This document shows, piece by piece, positions 9,466 through 21,183 of a DNA stretch of 64,000 bases (its first letter is position 1; each line of letters starts with the position of its first letter). The notes below the pieces were generated by a model, which was not told the origin of the DNA, made no database searches, and saw only the letters and a program-made list of their open reading frames with translations. The DNA is from Serpentinicella alkaliphila. GTDB lineage: Bacteria > Bacillota > Clostridia > Peptostreptococcales > Natronincolaceae. Location: NCBI RefSeq assembly GCF_018141405.1, contig NZ_CP058648.1:573001-637000 (forward strand), read 5' to 3'. The position numbers were made by a program, and so were the translations under genes.

Positions 9466-10569
9466 TTAATGTGCTGGATTTAGGCAACTAATTTCTTTTA
9501 GCCTTTTAATTATAGGTATTTTTTGTGTGCATAATTCCTCACATTTGCCACACTCAATACAATCCTTAGCAAAAACCTCTTCATCCTTTAGTGCACCTTG
9601 TGTTTTTAAAAACTCTAAATATTTTTCCATTTCCTTGTGATCTTTAAAAATACTCATATTATATGCTTCTAGATATCTATTTATTTTTATTTTTTTAGGG
9701 CATTTTAAGCAGTATCCACATGTAGTACATAGTTTATCCATACTTTCATTTATATTACTTTTAATCTCCTTACGCTTAGCCTCAGAAACTACTAGTGGAT
9801 AATTTAAAACCCCAATATTTTCTTCTAATTCTTTTATTGATGATGCTCCTATTAATGCAGTTGTTACCCCTGGCTCTGCTAAAATAAATCTTAGTGCAGA
9901 TTGACAGACAGTCTCATCTTCTGTTTCTTTTAAAAAATTAAAATATTCTGGGCTATTAGGTATAAGTCCCCCACCCAATGGATTCATAACACTTACTCCG
10001 ATATTATTTTCAAGGGCTGCCTTAATACCCTCTTGTCTGTATGGATGGTTAACTACATTATACCCTAGTAAAACTCCTTCAAAACTATTGTCTTCCACTA
10101 TTTTACGTATATCATTTCCACTGCAATGGGTAGAAAAAACTAAGTGATCTATTAAACCCTCTTCCTTTGCCTTTACAGCGCCTTCATAGGGTCCACCCTG
10201 CTCCATAACTTTCTCATATTGTCGTAAATCCATAATGCACCACATATGATAAAAGTCTATTTTATTTACTCCTAATCTCTTTAATGATTTTTCTATTCTT
10301 CTTCTAACATCATCTGCTGTTGGCTCATTAAAAATTCCACTTTTCGTTGAAACATAGAATTCACCGGTCATATTTTTAAATGCTTTTCCAAAAATATCTT
10401 CACTTCTATCACTACAGTAAAAGGGCGCAGTATCAAAATAATTTATTCCTAAATCATTTGCCTTTCTTATTACTTCAACAGCATAGTCTTCATCATTCCC
10501 AAATCTCATACCACCTAAACCAAGCACAGAAATATTTTTATTTGTTTTTCCATATTGCCGGTATATCAA
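9466..10569 (-). CDS. Aldo/keto reductase with C-terminal 4Fe-4S domain
   Basis: About 367 residues. An AKR barrel begins IYRQYGKTNKNISVLGLGGMRF, with the catalytic Asp/Tyr in NYFDTAPFY and a Lys in STKSG. Two ferredoxin-like clusters follow: CTTCGYCLKC near the middle of the C-terminal third, and CIECGKCEELC near the end. I place the start at a TTG at 10569, because AGGGGAG lies 7 bp upstream; an upstream ATG (10620) lacks a ribosome binding site and adds a lysine-rich extension not usual in the family. This AKR class is common in anaerobes and probably takes electrons via the clusters. The substrate is unknown. Confidence 0.85.
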   Translation of the reverse strand: MIYRQYGKTNKNISVLGLGGMRFGNDEDYAVEVIRKANDLGINYFDTAPFYCSDRSEDIFGKAFKNMTGEFYVSTKSGIFNEPTADDVRRRIEKSLKRLGVNKIDFYHMWCIMDLRQYEKVMEQGGPYEGAVKAKEEGLIDHLVFSTHCSGNDIRKIVEDNSFEGVLLGYNVVNHPYRQEGIKAALENNIGVSVMNPLGGGLIPNSPEYFNFLKETEDETVCQSALRFILAEPGVTTALIGASSIKELEENIGVLNYPLVVSEAKRKEIKSNINESMDKLCTTCGYCLKCPKKIKINRYLEAYNMSIFKDHKEMEKYLEFLKTQGALKDEEVFAKDCIECGKCEELCTQKIPIIKRLKEISCLNPAH

Positions 10570-10719
10570 AGTATTTCTCCCCTTTTTTAAGTTTTTTACT
10601 TTTTTTTCATTATACAACATAATATGGTCTTTATCTAATCGATAAATGCATAATTTATTTTCTCCGAAATGCTAATAATAATAAGGCGATTTATTAAAAA
10701 AGCAAAAGGAGTGTGAGAA

Positions 10720-10956
10720 ATGAAAGAAAGTGATAAGAATGAGCCTAAAAATAATCTTCAAAGCGTCTCATTAATCAATGCGCTAAATTCTGCTTCCCGT
10801 TCTGAATATCCATTAAGTAATTTAATTACAGAGCATGCTCTATATGAGCATTCTTCAAATGGATTTGAGAACAATAACAACAATAATGTAATAAATGATG
10901 AAAGTTTAAGAAAAAAATATGGTGATAACTTAGATCAAGACAACAATTTTTTATAA
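10720..10956 (+). CDS. Small asparagine-rich protein, unknown, in a spore-protein cluster
   Basis: A 78-residue hydrophilic protein with a run of Asn near residues 52-57 and no membrane segment, preceded by AAAAGGAG 8 bp before the ATG. I do not recognise a family. It is followed after 36 bp by two ferritin-like spore coat type genes in the same direction, so a role in the spore is plausible from context only. The composition (Asn, Ser, Asp, Glu) resembles small clostridial spore proteins. Confidence 0.6.
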   Translation: MKESDKNEPKNNLQSVSLINALNSASRSEYPLSNLITEHALYEHSSNGFENNNNNNVINDESLRKKYGDNLDQDNNFL

Positions 10957-10992
10957 TTACAATTAGATATTCATTAAAAGGAGGTTTATACA

Positions 10993-11238
10993 TTGTTTAA
11001 TACAGATATGAATAATAATCAAACAATGCAAAACAATAATGGTCAAAAAAAATTAGATTCTAATAACCTGAAGGTTCTAGAGGATCAATTAAACTACGAA
11101 TCTCTAATGAATAAAAAATTTAATAATTATGCGGATTACTGTACTGACACAGAGCTAAAAAACCTTTGTCAACAGGCAGCGCAAAAGCATAAGCAACACT
11201 ATAATAACTTATTAAATTATTTAAATTCTCACCAATAA
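10993..11238 (+). CDS. Small helical spore-coat-like protein
   Basis: An 81-residue protein starting from TTG with a strong AAAAGGAGG upstream; an internal ATG six codons later is possible. After an Asn/Gln-rich start, residues 26-78 form two predicted amphipathic helices with spaced Glu, Tyr and His (LEDQLNYESLMNKKFNNYAD, then KHKQHYNNLLNYL), the pattern of truncated CotF/ferritin-like coat proteins. It sits 18 bp before a clearer CotF homologue. Probable spore coat component; the substrate or partner cannot be seen. Confidence 0.7.
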   Translation: MFNTDMNNNQTMQNNNGQKKLDSNNLKVLEDQLNYESLMNKKFNNYADYCTDTELKNLCQQAAQKHKQHYNNLLNYLNSHQ

Positions 11239-11256
11239 TTTTAAGGAGGTTTTTAT

Positions 11257-11538
11257 ATGCCTACAAATAATCCTGCTTTTTCAGAGAAAGAATTAATGAA
11301 TGATCTAATTGCTTCAGAGAAACAAGTTACTTCTGCTTATAACACTGGTATTACTGAGACTTCTTGCCCTAATTTAAGACAAGAGCTTACAAAATGTCTT
11401 ACTGAAACTCAAGAAATTCAATATCAATTATTTGATGCGATGAAACAAAGAGGTTGGTATCAAACAAAACAAGCCCAACAACAAGATGTACAAAGTGCAA
11501 AAACTAAGTACCAACAAATGAAAACTGAATTGAAATAA
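11257..11538 (+). CDS. CotF-family spore coat protein
   Basis: 93 residues with the CotF-like pattern: a helix starting FSEKELMNDLIASEKQVTSA, then a second helix with CLTETQEIQYQLFDAMKQRG, followed by the family ending WYQTKQAQQQDV. These small helical proteins are found in the coat of clostridial and bacillar spores. An AAGGAGG site precedes the ATG. It forms a three-gene plus-strand cluster with the two preceding genes, closed by a terminator shared with groEL, which converges from the right. Confidence 0.85.
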   Translation: MPTNNPAFSEKELMNDLIASEKQVTSAYNTGITETSCPNLRQELTKCLTETQEIQYQLFDAMKQRGWYQTKQAQQQDVQSAKTKYQQMKTELK

Positions 11539-11544
11539 ATTGTA

Positions 11545-11579
11545 AAGTCGGGTATTCTAAAATACCCGACTTATTAATT
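11545..11579. terminator. Bidirectional terminator between cotF-like gene and groEL
   Basis: AAGTCGGGTATT (11545-11556) pairs perfectly with AATACCCGACTT (11561-11572) around CTAA. T-rich sequence follows on both sides, suiting the convergent genes. Confidence 0.85.
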
Positions 11580-11613
11580 TTAACTATCCCAAGATATTTA
11601 ATTTTTAATGGAA

Positions 11614-13275
<1,662 letters not shown>

Positions 13276-13285
13276 TTATTTATAA

Positions 13286-13591
<306 letters not shown>

Positions 13592-13623
13592 TTATAATAT
13601 TAAAATTATATTTTGCCACTTTA

Positions 13624-13650
13624 TTAGCACTCACTTAGAGCGAGTGCTAA
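13624..13650 (-). promoter_or_regulatory. CIRCE operator (HrcA binding site)
   Basis: A perfect TTAGCACTC-N9-GAGTGCTAA inverted repeat upstream of groES. The HrcA repressor binds this element in Firmicutes. On the minus strand a possible promoter (TTGCTA, 17 bp, TAACAT) lies just upstream, so HrcA would block early transcription. Confidence 0.97.
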
Positions 13651-13786
13651 TTACATTTATATGTTATATAAATTCTTAAATGGTAGCAAATCCGATTATA
13701 TGCTATTATTGCCAATTATGCGGAAATATTAATCATTATCTAGCTATTTTAAATTATTTTTCTATTTTTCTTTGTTTTTTGCATTT

Positions 13787-14569
13787 TTACATTAGATTTT
13801 TAAAAAACTCACTTATTGTAATAAGAAAAGGCTGAAATATAATAAATACAATAGGTATAAATACCGCCGGAAGCATATTCCCTACTTTTATTCTCTTTAT
13901 TTCCAATATATTAATTCCAATACCCGCAATTAAAAGTCCCCCGATAGCTGACATTTCTATAATTACACTTTCAACTAAAAGGGACTTAACATATGTTGCT
14001 GTTAAGGTAATAAACCCTTGATAAACAAAAACTGCGATTGAAGAAAATACAACTCCAATACCCAATGAGGAAGCAAAGATTACAGAAGATACTCCATCTA
14101 ATAGAGATTTTGCAAATAGAGTTTCGTGATTCCCTGTTAAACCACTTTCTAAGGAACCGACTATAGCCATAGCCCCAACACAGTAAATAAGGCTCGCCGT
14201 AACAAAGCCCTTAGTGATTCTGCCTTCATTTTGCCCGCCATTTTGACCTATTTCCTTACCTATTCTTTTCAAGATTGCTTTATACCAATAACTTATTTTC
14301 ATTACAGCCCTTTCCATATGACCGCCTATGGAATTTAATCTCTCTTCAATTTTCAAGGCCTCTCCAATAATAATACCAATAACAATACTAAATATTACTA
14401 ATAGTAGGTTCTGAGTCTTAAAAGCACCCATAAGACCTATTACAGAAACACAAAGCCCAAGGCCTTGCATAATTGTTTCCTTGTAGGTATCAGGTATTCC
14501 CTTCCTAAGCAAAATACCCATTAGTCCTCCAATAATAATAGCTAATGAATTAACCACTGTTCCAAGCAT
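13787..14569 (-). CDS. DUF554 family membrane protein
   Basis: 260 residues with about seven hydrophobic segments, beginning MLGTVVNSLAIIIGGLMG, the family start, and with the conserved GASLGIGV-type segment seen here as FASSLGIGVVFSSIAVFVYQG. Members (YdfK in Bacillus, YqgA in E. coli) are inner-membrane proteins with no firmly known function; transport is usually suspected. It starts 17 bp after the end of the upstream glycosylase gene, so the two could share a transcript. Confidence 0.88.
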   Translation of the reverse strand: MLGTVVNSLAIIIGGLMGILLRKGIPDTYKETIMQGLGLCVSVIGLMGAFKTQNLLLVIFSIVIGIIIGEALKIEERLNSIGGHMERAVMKISYWYKAILKRIGKEIGQNGGQNEGRITKGFVTASLIYCVGAMAIVGSLESGLTGNHETLFAKSLLDGVSSVIFASSLGIGVVFSSIAVFVYQGFITLTATYVKSLLVESVIIEMSAIGGLLIAGIGINILEIKRIKVGNMLPAVFIPIVFIIFQPFLITISEFFKNLM

Positions 14570-14585
14570 AAATAAAAATCCCCCC

Positions 14586-15464
14586 TTATTTCTCTTTTCC
14601 TAGATTTAGTTCCCTAGCGTAGTAGAATAAATATTGCTGAGCATATCCTGCATTCAGACCGAACTTTTCATATGCAAAGTCCTGAATTTTTCGAGGAGTT
14701 GTTATCTCTTTAAAATACAAATGCTCTACAATTCTCTTAATCCAAACATCCACTGGAAAAGCATCTCTTTTCCCTAAGGCAAAAACATTTATACAATGGG
14801 CAACTTTTGGCCCTACCCCAGAAAACCTTGTTAATTCCTTTAAACTCATTTCCGAATTTAACTCTTTGAATAAGTCTAATGTAGTCCTTTCATTAGAAAA
14901 AATTTTAGCAGACTCAATAATATATCCTGCTCTGTAGCCAGTATTACATTCCTTCAAATCCTCTTCCCTTAGCTCTTTCAATATATTAGCATCAGGGAAA
15001 GAAAATCTTTTTTGCCCCTTGTATGTTCCAATATACTCTCCATACCTTTCACAAATCATTTCTATACTCTTTTTAATTCTAGGTATATTATTATTTGCTG
15101 ATATAATAAAGGACACTATAGTCTCCCAAAGTTCTTGATTTAAAATTCTAATTCCACTTCCGAACTCTATTGCTTGTTCTATCATTTCATCCCTATTTAT
15201 ACAGCTCTTTATTTCTCCATAATTTCTACCTAAGTCAAAGTAATTAAACCATATATTTTCAAAATCCTCTTTGTTTGTATCACTAAAAACAAATACGTTA
15301 TTATCTTTTTTTACATTTAATATTTTTCCAAAGGCTATTCCTGTATAACTCCCATCCTCTTCCTCATTCCATCTGAAGCATTGTCCACATTCAAAGGTAT
15401 GCTTCAAGTCAAAATGATCTATATTTTCAATAATAGCTTTATTATTGGAAAAGGTTATTTCCAT
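14586..15464 (-). CDS. ogg: 8-oxoguanine DNA glycosylase, OGG1 type
   Basis: 292 residues. An N-terminal OGG domain (HTFECGQCFRW near residues 22-32) is followed by an HhH-GPD domain: FIISANNNIPRIKKSI, then the hairpin and catalytic Lys in FSGVGPKVAHCINVFAL, then the catalytic Asp in FPVDVWIKRI. It excises 8-oxoguanine and cleaves the strand by beta-elimination. The bacterial clostridial form is of this length. A terminator separates it from ypeB upstream, and the DUF554 gene follows 17 bp later. Confidence 0.93.
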   Translation of the reverse strand: MEITFSNNKAIIENIDHFDLKHTFECGQCFRWNEEEDGSYTGIAFGKILNVKKDNNVFVFSDTNKEDFENIWFNYFDLGRNYGEIKSCINRDEMIEQAIEFGSGIRILNQELWETIVSFIISANNNIPRIKKSIEMICERYGEYIGTYKGQKRFSFPDANILKELREEDLKECNTGYRAGYIIESAKIFSNERTTLDLFKELNSEMSLKELTRFSGVGPKVAHCINVFALGKRDAFPVDVWIKRIVEHLYFKEITTPRKIQDFAYEKFGLNAGYAQQYLFYYARELNLGKEK

Positions 15465-15490
15465 AGGTTTTATCCCCTTTCTGCCATGTA

Positions 15491-15529
15491 GAAAACCCCT
15501 CGGTATTTCCTTTCGGAACCCGGGGGCAT
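15491..15529 (-). terminator. Intrinsic terminator after ypeB
   Basis: On the minus strand a GC-rich stem GCCCCCGGGTTCC, loop GAAA, GGAAATACCGAGGGG is followed by TTTTC. It sits between the ypeB stop and the ogg start. Confidence 0.75.
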
Positions 15530-15532
15530 GTT

Positions 15533-16816
15533 TTAAAGTTGCATTTGTTCATAAAGATGATATAGTTGGTGAACTAATACTCCTGTTCTTACATCATAAT
15601 ATAGTATTAATTGTTGATCTTTTTGAGTTGTTCTAAAACTATGAGTTAAGGTTGGCCTAAATCTAGTCCTAAATGATCTAACTAAGGTCAAACCCTCATA
15701 GGTTAACACACCCAAATCACTTGGATTTTTTGTAAGAATCTCCTGTTGAGAAAAGTATTGTTCTGTCGAAACAACTTTTGTATTATTATAATCATTTGAG
15801 TACTTTAAGATTCTACCAGACTGCGGACACACATTAACAATATATGCATCAGACAAAATTTTTATATTATCCTCTATAGGAATGAATCTGAATGAGTAAA
15901 GTGATGTATTATCGTTATCATTTTTTATATAAAGCATTTCCGTTTGAAAATCACCGGTATAATATTTCTTCAGAAAGTTAGTTGCAATGTTTAAGGTTTC
16001 ATAGCTAGAAAGTAATTTGTTTCCGTCTATTGCTTTTTTATATTCTAAATTTCTAATTGCTCCACTTCTAGCATCAATAGCAACTGTGTACACTAACTCA
16101 TTTTCCTTTCCTAGGTTAAATTGATAATAGTGTACCCCTTCTTTAACAAATACATTTTTACTATCTACTTTAATATCATAATCCTTTAACTCAGTCAACT
16201 GCTCTCCTATACTATTTACAGCTTTTTCAAAGCTTATATATTCAGGATGCTTGTTTGGAATACTACTATGCCTATATAATCTACTCATTTCCTCAAAGTT
16301 ATTAGCTATTTGCCACAAACCACTATCTGCTGAAAAAGGATTTTTAGAATTTTAAATATTATGATATACCAGTAACAATCGATTCATATTTTCATTGAAT
16401 CGTTCTAACATTTCGATATCTTCAACCTGTAGCTGGTCTCCATTTACTATATATTGCCTGTTTAAGTGATGAATAATTGTACTTCTAATAGCTTCAATTC
16501 CATTTAGCCCTTTTTGAATAGTAGTACTGCTAGTCAATTCTTCAGTTTGGTTTAATTGGTACCACTGCATAAGGGATACAGCTAAGTCCTCAACTGTTCT
16601 TTGTAGCCCGAACAACGCCTCTTTTGAGTTTGTATCTATTAATTCTTTTGTGTTTACAATGCTTTGTCTAATATTTCTTTCAACAATTAAAGCAGTATTT
16701 TCATTTATCTCAGTTATTTTATTATTAGCGACATTCAATTTTGTATTTAATGATAAATTAAAAGTTATACTAACTACCAATAAGACTGCTAGGAAAAAAT
16801 AAAAATATTTTTTCAT
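15533..16816 (-). pseudogene. ypeB: Germination protein YpeB interrupted by an in-frame TAA
   Basis: Residues 1-154 start with a hydrophobic segment (YFYFFLAVLLVVSITFNLSL) and a coiled region, as in YpeB. A TAA at 16352-16354 stops this frame. The same frame then continues without a shift (NSKNPFSADSGLWQIANNFEEM) into two PepSY-like repeats: FNLGKENELVYTVAIDARSG and RSGAIRNLEY, then QLILYYDVRTG. The total length without the stop is about 427 codons, close to the normal 450. One C-to-T change (CAA to TAA) would explain it. YpeB stabilises the cortex-lytic enzyme SleB, whose gene normally lies next door but is absent here. It is a pseudogene, a sequence error, or a read-through case. Confidence 0.88.
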
Positions 16817-16961
16817 ATGTTTGCCTCCTATTTTAGGTACTTACATATAATCATATCACAAAACCCTATTAATTCCAATACAGTATCACTTTAGCCTATT
16901 TCCATTATTTTGTTTATTATATATAATTATTTATAAACAAATAGTTAAGGTGGTGTGTGAT

Positions 16962-17147
16962 GTGCAACAAAGAATTAATTGTTTAAAATGCAAATACTAT
17001 TTTACTACCTGGGATCCCCGCTTTCCAAAGGGCTGTAAATTTTTCAACTTTAAAACAACCAAAATTCCGTCTATAGCTGTTTATGAATCTTCAGGCAAAG
17101 AGTGTTTAAATTTCACACCTAAACAACAGACATTTTCTCCTAGATAA
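16962..17147 (+). CDS. Small cysteine-rich protein, possible zinc site
   Basis: 61 residues from a GTG start with AAGGTGG 8 bp upstream; a longer form starting at 16950 would include the ribosome binding site. It contains CLKCKYYFTTWDPRFPKGCK and a later GKECLNF, giving four cysteines that could bind a metal. Similar short proteins are widespread in Clostridia and other anaerobes without known function. It stands alone, divergent from ypeB, before a bidirectional terminator. Confidence 0.7.
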   Translation: MQQRINCLKCKYYFTTWDPRFPKGCKFFNFKTTKIPSIAVYESSGKECLNFTPKQQTFSPR

Positions 17148-17187
17148 AAGGATAATATACATTTTTAATAATAATAGTTATTTACAC

Positions 17188-17225
17188 AAAAATAGTTCAC
17201 ATACTTAAAGTATAGAACTATTTTT
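17188..17225. terminator. Bidirectional terminator before the CheW-like gene end
   Basis: AAAAATAGTTC (17188-17198) pairs with GAACTATTTTT (17215-17225), with T runs on both strands. It serves the converging small Cys-rich gene and the CheW-like gene. Confidence 0.75.
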
Positions 17226-17239
17226 AAGATCATTAGATT

Positions 17240-17725
17240 TTAAATATTTGCTACTTGCTTTACCATTTTCGGACTTATATCATATAGTATTTTTTCAAGT
17301 TCTAACAATATAACTAATTTATCCTCTAGTTTAACAATTCCTGAGGCAATACCACTTTCTGCACCATAAAAACTTTCATCTGGCTTCTCAATGCTTCCTG
17401 GTGAAAGCCTATGTATCCCTATAACTTCATGTACCTCGAAACCCACTGAAGTACCATTAAAATGAGCTATAATATAAAAACTATCCTTAGTATCGATAAC
17501 CGGTAGATTTAAATATTTTGGAAGATCTATAGCCGATATAACTGAATCTCTAATTTTAAATATACCTTTTATACACGGATGAGAATTCGGTATCTTTGTA
17601 ACTTGTAAATAAGGGATTATTTCTCTCACCTTAGACACATTTATTGCAAAATAATTGTCACCAATTTTAAACTCAACTATCTCTATTTCCTCTACTCCGG
17701 TCAAATTTTCCTTTACGTACTCCAT
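17240..17725 (-). CDS. CheW-domain protein
   Basis: 161 residues consisting of one CheW domain: VEFKIGDNYFAINVSKVREII at about 17-37, IKGIFKIRDSVISAIDLPKYL at about 52-72, and the closing SGIVKLEDKLVILLELEKIL near 125-145. CheW couples chemoreceptors to the CheA kinase; a CheV-like role is also possible, but there is no receiver domain. It is not in a chemotaxis operon here. The ATG has AGGGGGA 8 bp upstream. Confidence 0.88.
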   Translation of the reverse strand: MEYVKENLTGVEEIEIVEFKIGDNYFAINVSKVREIIPYLQVTKIPNSHPCIKGIFKIRDSVISAIDLPKYLNLPVIDTKDSFYIIAHFNGTSVGFEVHEVIGIHRLSPGSIEKPDESFYGAESGIASGIVKLEDKLVILLELEKILYDISPKMVKQVANI

Positions 17726-17832
17726 TAGTAATCCCCCTCATCATATGTTATAACCCTTTTAAAAATAATTATATAGTTGAATTATATCACAAATTTCCAT
17801 TAGAGAAACTTGTTTAATTTTATTTTTTTCAA

Positions 17833-17854
17833 TAAAAAAATCCCCTGACGGGGA
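17833..17854 (-). terminator. Intrinsic terminator after the zinc-ribbon-like gene
   Basis: On the minus strand TCCCC-GTC-AGGGGA followed by seven T, directly downstream of the stop at 17861. Confidence 0.85.
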
Positions 17855-17860
17855 CTGTGT

Positions 17861-18139
17861 TTAAAAAGGAATACACTCATCATCTTCTTCTAGGTATGAG
17901 TGTTTTTCTTCTTTTTGTTCACCAAAATAATAAAAATCCTCATTACAATTAGGGCATACCATAATCGGCATACCTTTTCTATTTTTATTTTGTTCTTCGT
18001 CGTACTCTTCGTCACAGTAGGTATCCAAATCTGCAAACTCATCCACAATATCTGCGGGAGCCCACTCCAAATACTTACACTTCAAACAATGATATTTGTA
18101 CAACTTTTCTTTGTAATGGCGCTCTACTAATGGGCTCAT
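17861..18139 (-). CDS. Small acidic protein with two CxxC pairs, unknown
   Basis: 92 residues with CLKCKYLEW near residues 18-26 and CPNCNEDFYYFG near 62-73, separated by a very acidic stretch (DEEYDEEQN). The two CxxC pairs could form a zinc ribbon. I do not recognise a family. GGAGGAAA lies before the ATG and a clean terminator follows, so it is a self-contained gene. It directly borders the nested transposon to its right. Confidence 0.65.
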   Translation of the reverse strand: MSPLVERHYKEKLYKYHCLKCKYLEWAPADIVDEFADLDTYCDEEYDEEQNKNRKGMPIMVCPNCNEDFYYFGEQKEEKHSYLEEDDECIPF

Positions 18140-19033
18140 ATAATATTTCCTCCATATCCCTAGATTCTCTTATATCATATATCACCCCATAGTCTTTATG
18201 CCATATTCTCCATAAAATTTTTCAGTGGTACATTTTACACATAAAAGTGGATTTCTTCCGAAATTCTCTATAATCCTCTCTTTCCAGGTCTTTTTCTTTT
18301 CAAAACTTTTTCTCTTATCCCTAAGCAATTTTTCTATAGACTTTTCCTTCATAAAATTATATAGATGCACTATATCCTTGGATATCTTATTTCTTCTCCT
18401 TGAATACAGTCCATATCTTCTTACTGTCTTGAATCCTTTAGGTACTATATGTTGTGTTATTTTTCCTATAAATTCTAACACATCCATAGTTATCTTTACT
18501 TTTTTTCCATCGTTATGATCTTCATACCAAAACGTAACCTTTTCTCCATCATATTCCTCTATTCTATATTCTGCTATAGCTGCTCTAGCAAGATATCTTC
18601 CTATGTACTTTACTGCTTGTCTTGTATCATTCAGTTTTCTCTTTGCATTAACATAAAACCCATTTGGATATCTTTTATACATCTCACTTATTAGCTGCCT
18701 GGTTTCATAACTATTAAAATATTTCTTAATTATTTCTAGTAGCACCTTCTGCCATGCTTTCTTCAAAAATGGATATGGTATATATTCAACACTCTTCCAC
18801 CAATTATTATTTCTATCTATTGCTCCCTCTGTTACTAATGCATGTATATGTGGGTTCCATTTCAAATCTCTTCCAAAGGTGTGCACTACAGCTATTATAC
18901 CTACTTCATAATCACATTTCCTATTATTTTTATACCAATATGAAATTACGTTGTATACTGCATCCTGCAATTCTTTTAATAATTCTCTCCTTGCATAAAA
19001 GAAGTTTCTCAGTTCCTTAGGCATTGTAAATAC

Positions 19034-19146
19034 ACTATGTCTATGCCCTACCCTTAACATGTTCTGTTGCTGCTTTTCAGCCCATTTTAGTGTATATACT
19101 CTTCCGCATTTATTGCAAAACTTGCTTTTACATGTAAATGGTACTT
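19034..19146. repeat. 113-bp target-site duplication, left copy
   Basis: Identical over 113 bp to 21184-21296. It starts ACTATGTCTATGCCC and ends GTAAATGGTACTT. The bases outside the pair differ, so the repeat is exactly bounded by the inserted element. Confidence 0.95.
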
Positions 19147-21183
19147 CCTGACTTTAGAAGATATTATGCCCATTAAATTTAATAGGAATCTCTGAGGATT
19201 GCTAATGAAGCGGTTTTCAGAGATCTTTTTATTTGTAAAATTTTTATATATTTTGTCCTGTTATTTCCTATTATTTTCTTTCCATTTATACTTAAAAATG
19301 GTATAATAGGAATATAAATAATTATTCAGGGGGAACAGGTTATGTACGTTGCAATAACAGGTTCAGGAAAGGCTCGTGTAATTCAATTTAGAGAAGATAC
19401 TCGCATTCCGGGAACTAATCGCAAGAAAACTCATGTTGTAAAAACTATTGGCAACTATGAACGTATGCTTGCAGAAGATCCAGATATTATTGCAAAATTA
19501 AAAGCCGAAGCAGCTGAAATTACTAAGGCAAAGAAAACTTCTACTGCACCTTTAGCTCTTGAAGTACCCGTTATGGATATTTTGTCTCCTACTGATGTTG
19601 TTCCTTCCTATAACTTCGGTCATGCACTAATCAACCAACTATGGAGTAATATGGCCCTTGATAACTTCTTTGAAGTTAGTTCTGGAAAGCGCAATGCAAA
19701 GACTGTGGCCCAAGCACTTTATTATTTAATTGCTCATCGCTGCGCACACCCATCAAGCATTAATCTAGCGGCTTCAGAGCAAAAACGTTATGCTGGAGTA
19801 CCAATTCTGGGAAACGATATATTTTATGATGTTTTAGACGTTCTTGCCGACCAAAAAGAAGTGTGGTAGCCCATTTAGCAGACTTTTTCAAAAGAAAACG
19901 AACCGAAAAGAGTCTGAAGCTTACTATGATGTAACGACATATTCCTTCGAAAGTACCAAATGGGGCGAACTTAGAATGTTTGGATTTTCAAAAGATCATA
20001 AAAATAATGAAGTTCAAGTAGTAATGGGGCTTTTGATGGATAATAACGGCATTCCAATAACATTTGAGCTTTTTCCAGGGAACACAATGGACCAAAATAC
20101 TTTAGTACAATCTGTTGAAAAACTAAAAAGTTATATGGGTTAGAGAAGATTACCGTGGTAGCAGATAGAGGACTTAATAGTGGAAGTAACTTAGAATACC
20201 TTATCAAAGGTGGACAAGACTTTGTAATTAGTTATACTTTGAAACGTTCTAAAGAACGATTCAAAGAAATGGTTTGGGATGAAAGTAACTGGAATAACAC
20301 TACAGATCCAATGAGTGGTGAAATCATATATCGCAGTAAGGTTGTTAATCAAAATATAGAAGTTAAAGTTCCTCTAAAAGAAGATGAAATTTCAGAAATT
20401 GGCAAACGGGGTAGGCCTAAAAATATAGAATTGAAGAAATACCAGTAAAGATTCATCTGACATGGTCGTCTAAACGCGCTAAAAAAGATAACCAAGATAG
20501 AGAAAGAATGCTTGAAAAATTAAAAAAGAAATTGGATAAGCCATACCAATTAAAAGCAGCTCTAAGAAGAGGATGTAATCAATATCTTGAAATGGAATTA
20601 GATACAGAGGGCTGGAAATTAGATGAAAATAAAATAAATGAAGCATCACGCTATGATGGTTATTATGCAATAATAACAAACAACCTAGAGTTAAGTACAG
20701 AAGAAGTAATGAAAATATACGGGGACTTTGGAAAATAGAAGAAAGCTTTCGTATATTAAAGACAGACCTAAGAGCTCGTCCAGTATTCGTGTGGAGTGAT
20801 AATCATATTAAAGGGCATTTTACAATGTGCTTTCTATGTTTATGTATTTTACGATATATGCAATACCTTTTATCAAGTGAACAAGGTAGGCAGGTGTCAG
20901 TGGCTGAAATTATGGAAGCGATAAGAGAACCACTAGTCTTGGTTCAAGGCAAGTTTCCAAAAGTTGTTGTCACACCTACACGAATTTCTCAATCTTATCT
21001 TGTCTTAGCTGAGATACTAAAATTATCTACACTAAAAAGTAATATGACATTAACGAAGTTCAGAGCTTGCACAAAACTTGATTTATCAGTAAATCTTAAA
21101 TAATAGGACAAGTATAAAGCGGTATAAATGTTTATATATTAACGTTTATACCGTTTTATTCGCCTCTAAGTTCTAAACTCAGG
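19147..21183 (+). mobile_element. IS1634-family insertion sequence, 2037 bp
   Basis: The element lies between the two 113-bp copies. Its ends are imperfect inverted repeats: CCTGACTTTAGAA on the left and CCTGAGTTTAGAA (complement) on the right. A hairpin with a T run (19187-19233) near the left end would stop transcription entering the element. A second strong one (AACGGTATAAACGTT region, 21118-21160) follows the transposase. Long, variable target duplications are a known feature of the IS1634 founder, which agrees with the family of the transposase. It is inserted in the IS91-like transposase gene. Confidence 0.9.
19342..21103 (+). pseudogene. IS1634-family (IS4-like) DDE transposase with multiple frameshifts
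   Basis: The start MYVAITGSGKARVIQFRED is typical of IS1634 transposases and has GGGGGAA upstream. Reading continues in pieces: to about 19860 (then shift), 19844-20143, 20155-20448 with VADRGLNSGSNLEYL, 20508-20738 with RYDGYYAIITNN, and 20789-21103 with the C-terminal FRILKTDLRARPVFVW region just before it. At least four frame changes are needed to rebuild a protein of about 580 residues. The family uses three acidic residues for DDE catalysis; the Asp in VADRG is visible. The element cannot move on its own. Confidence 0.9.
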
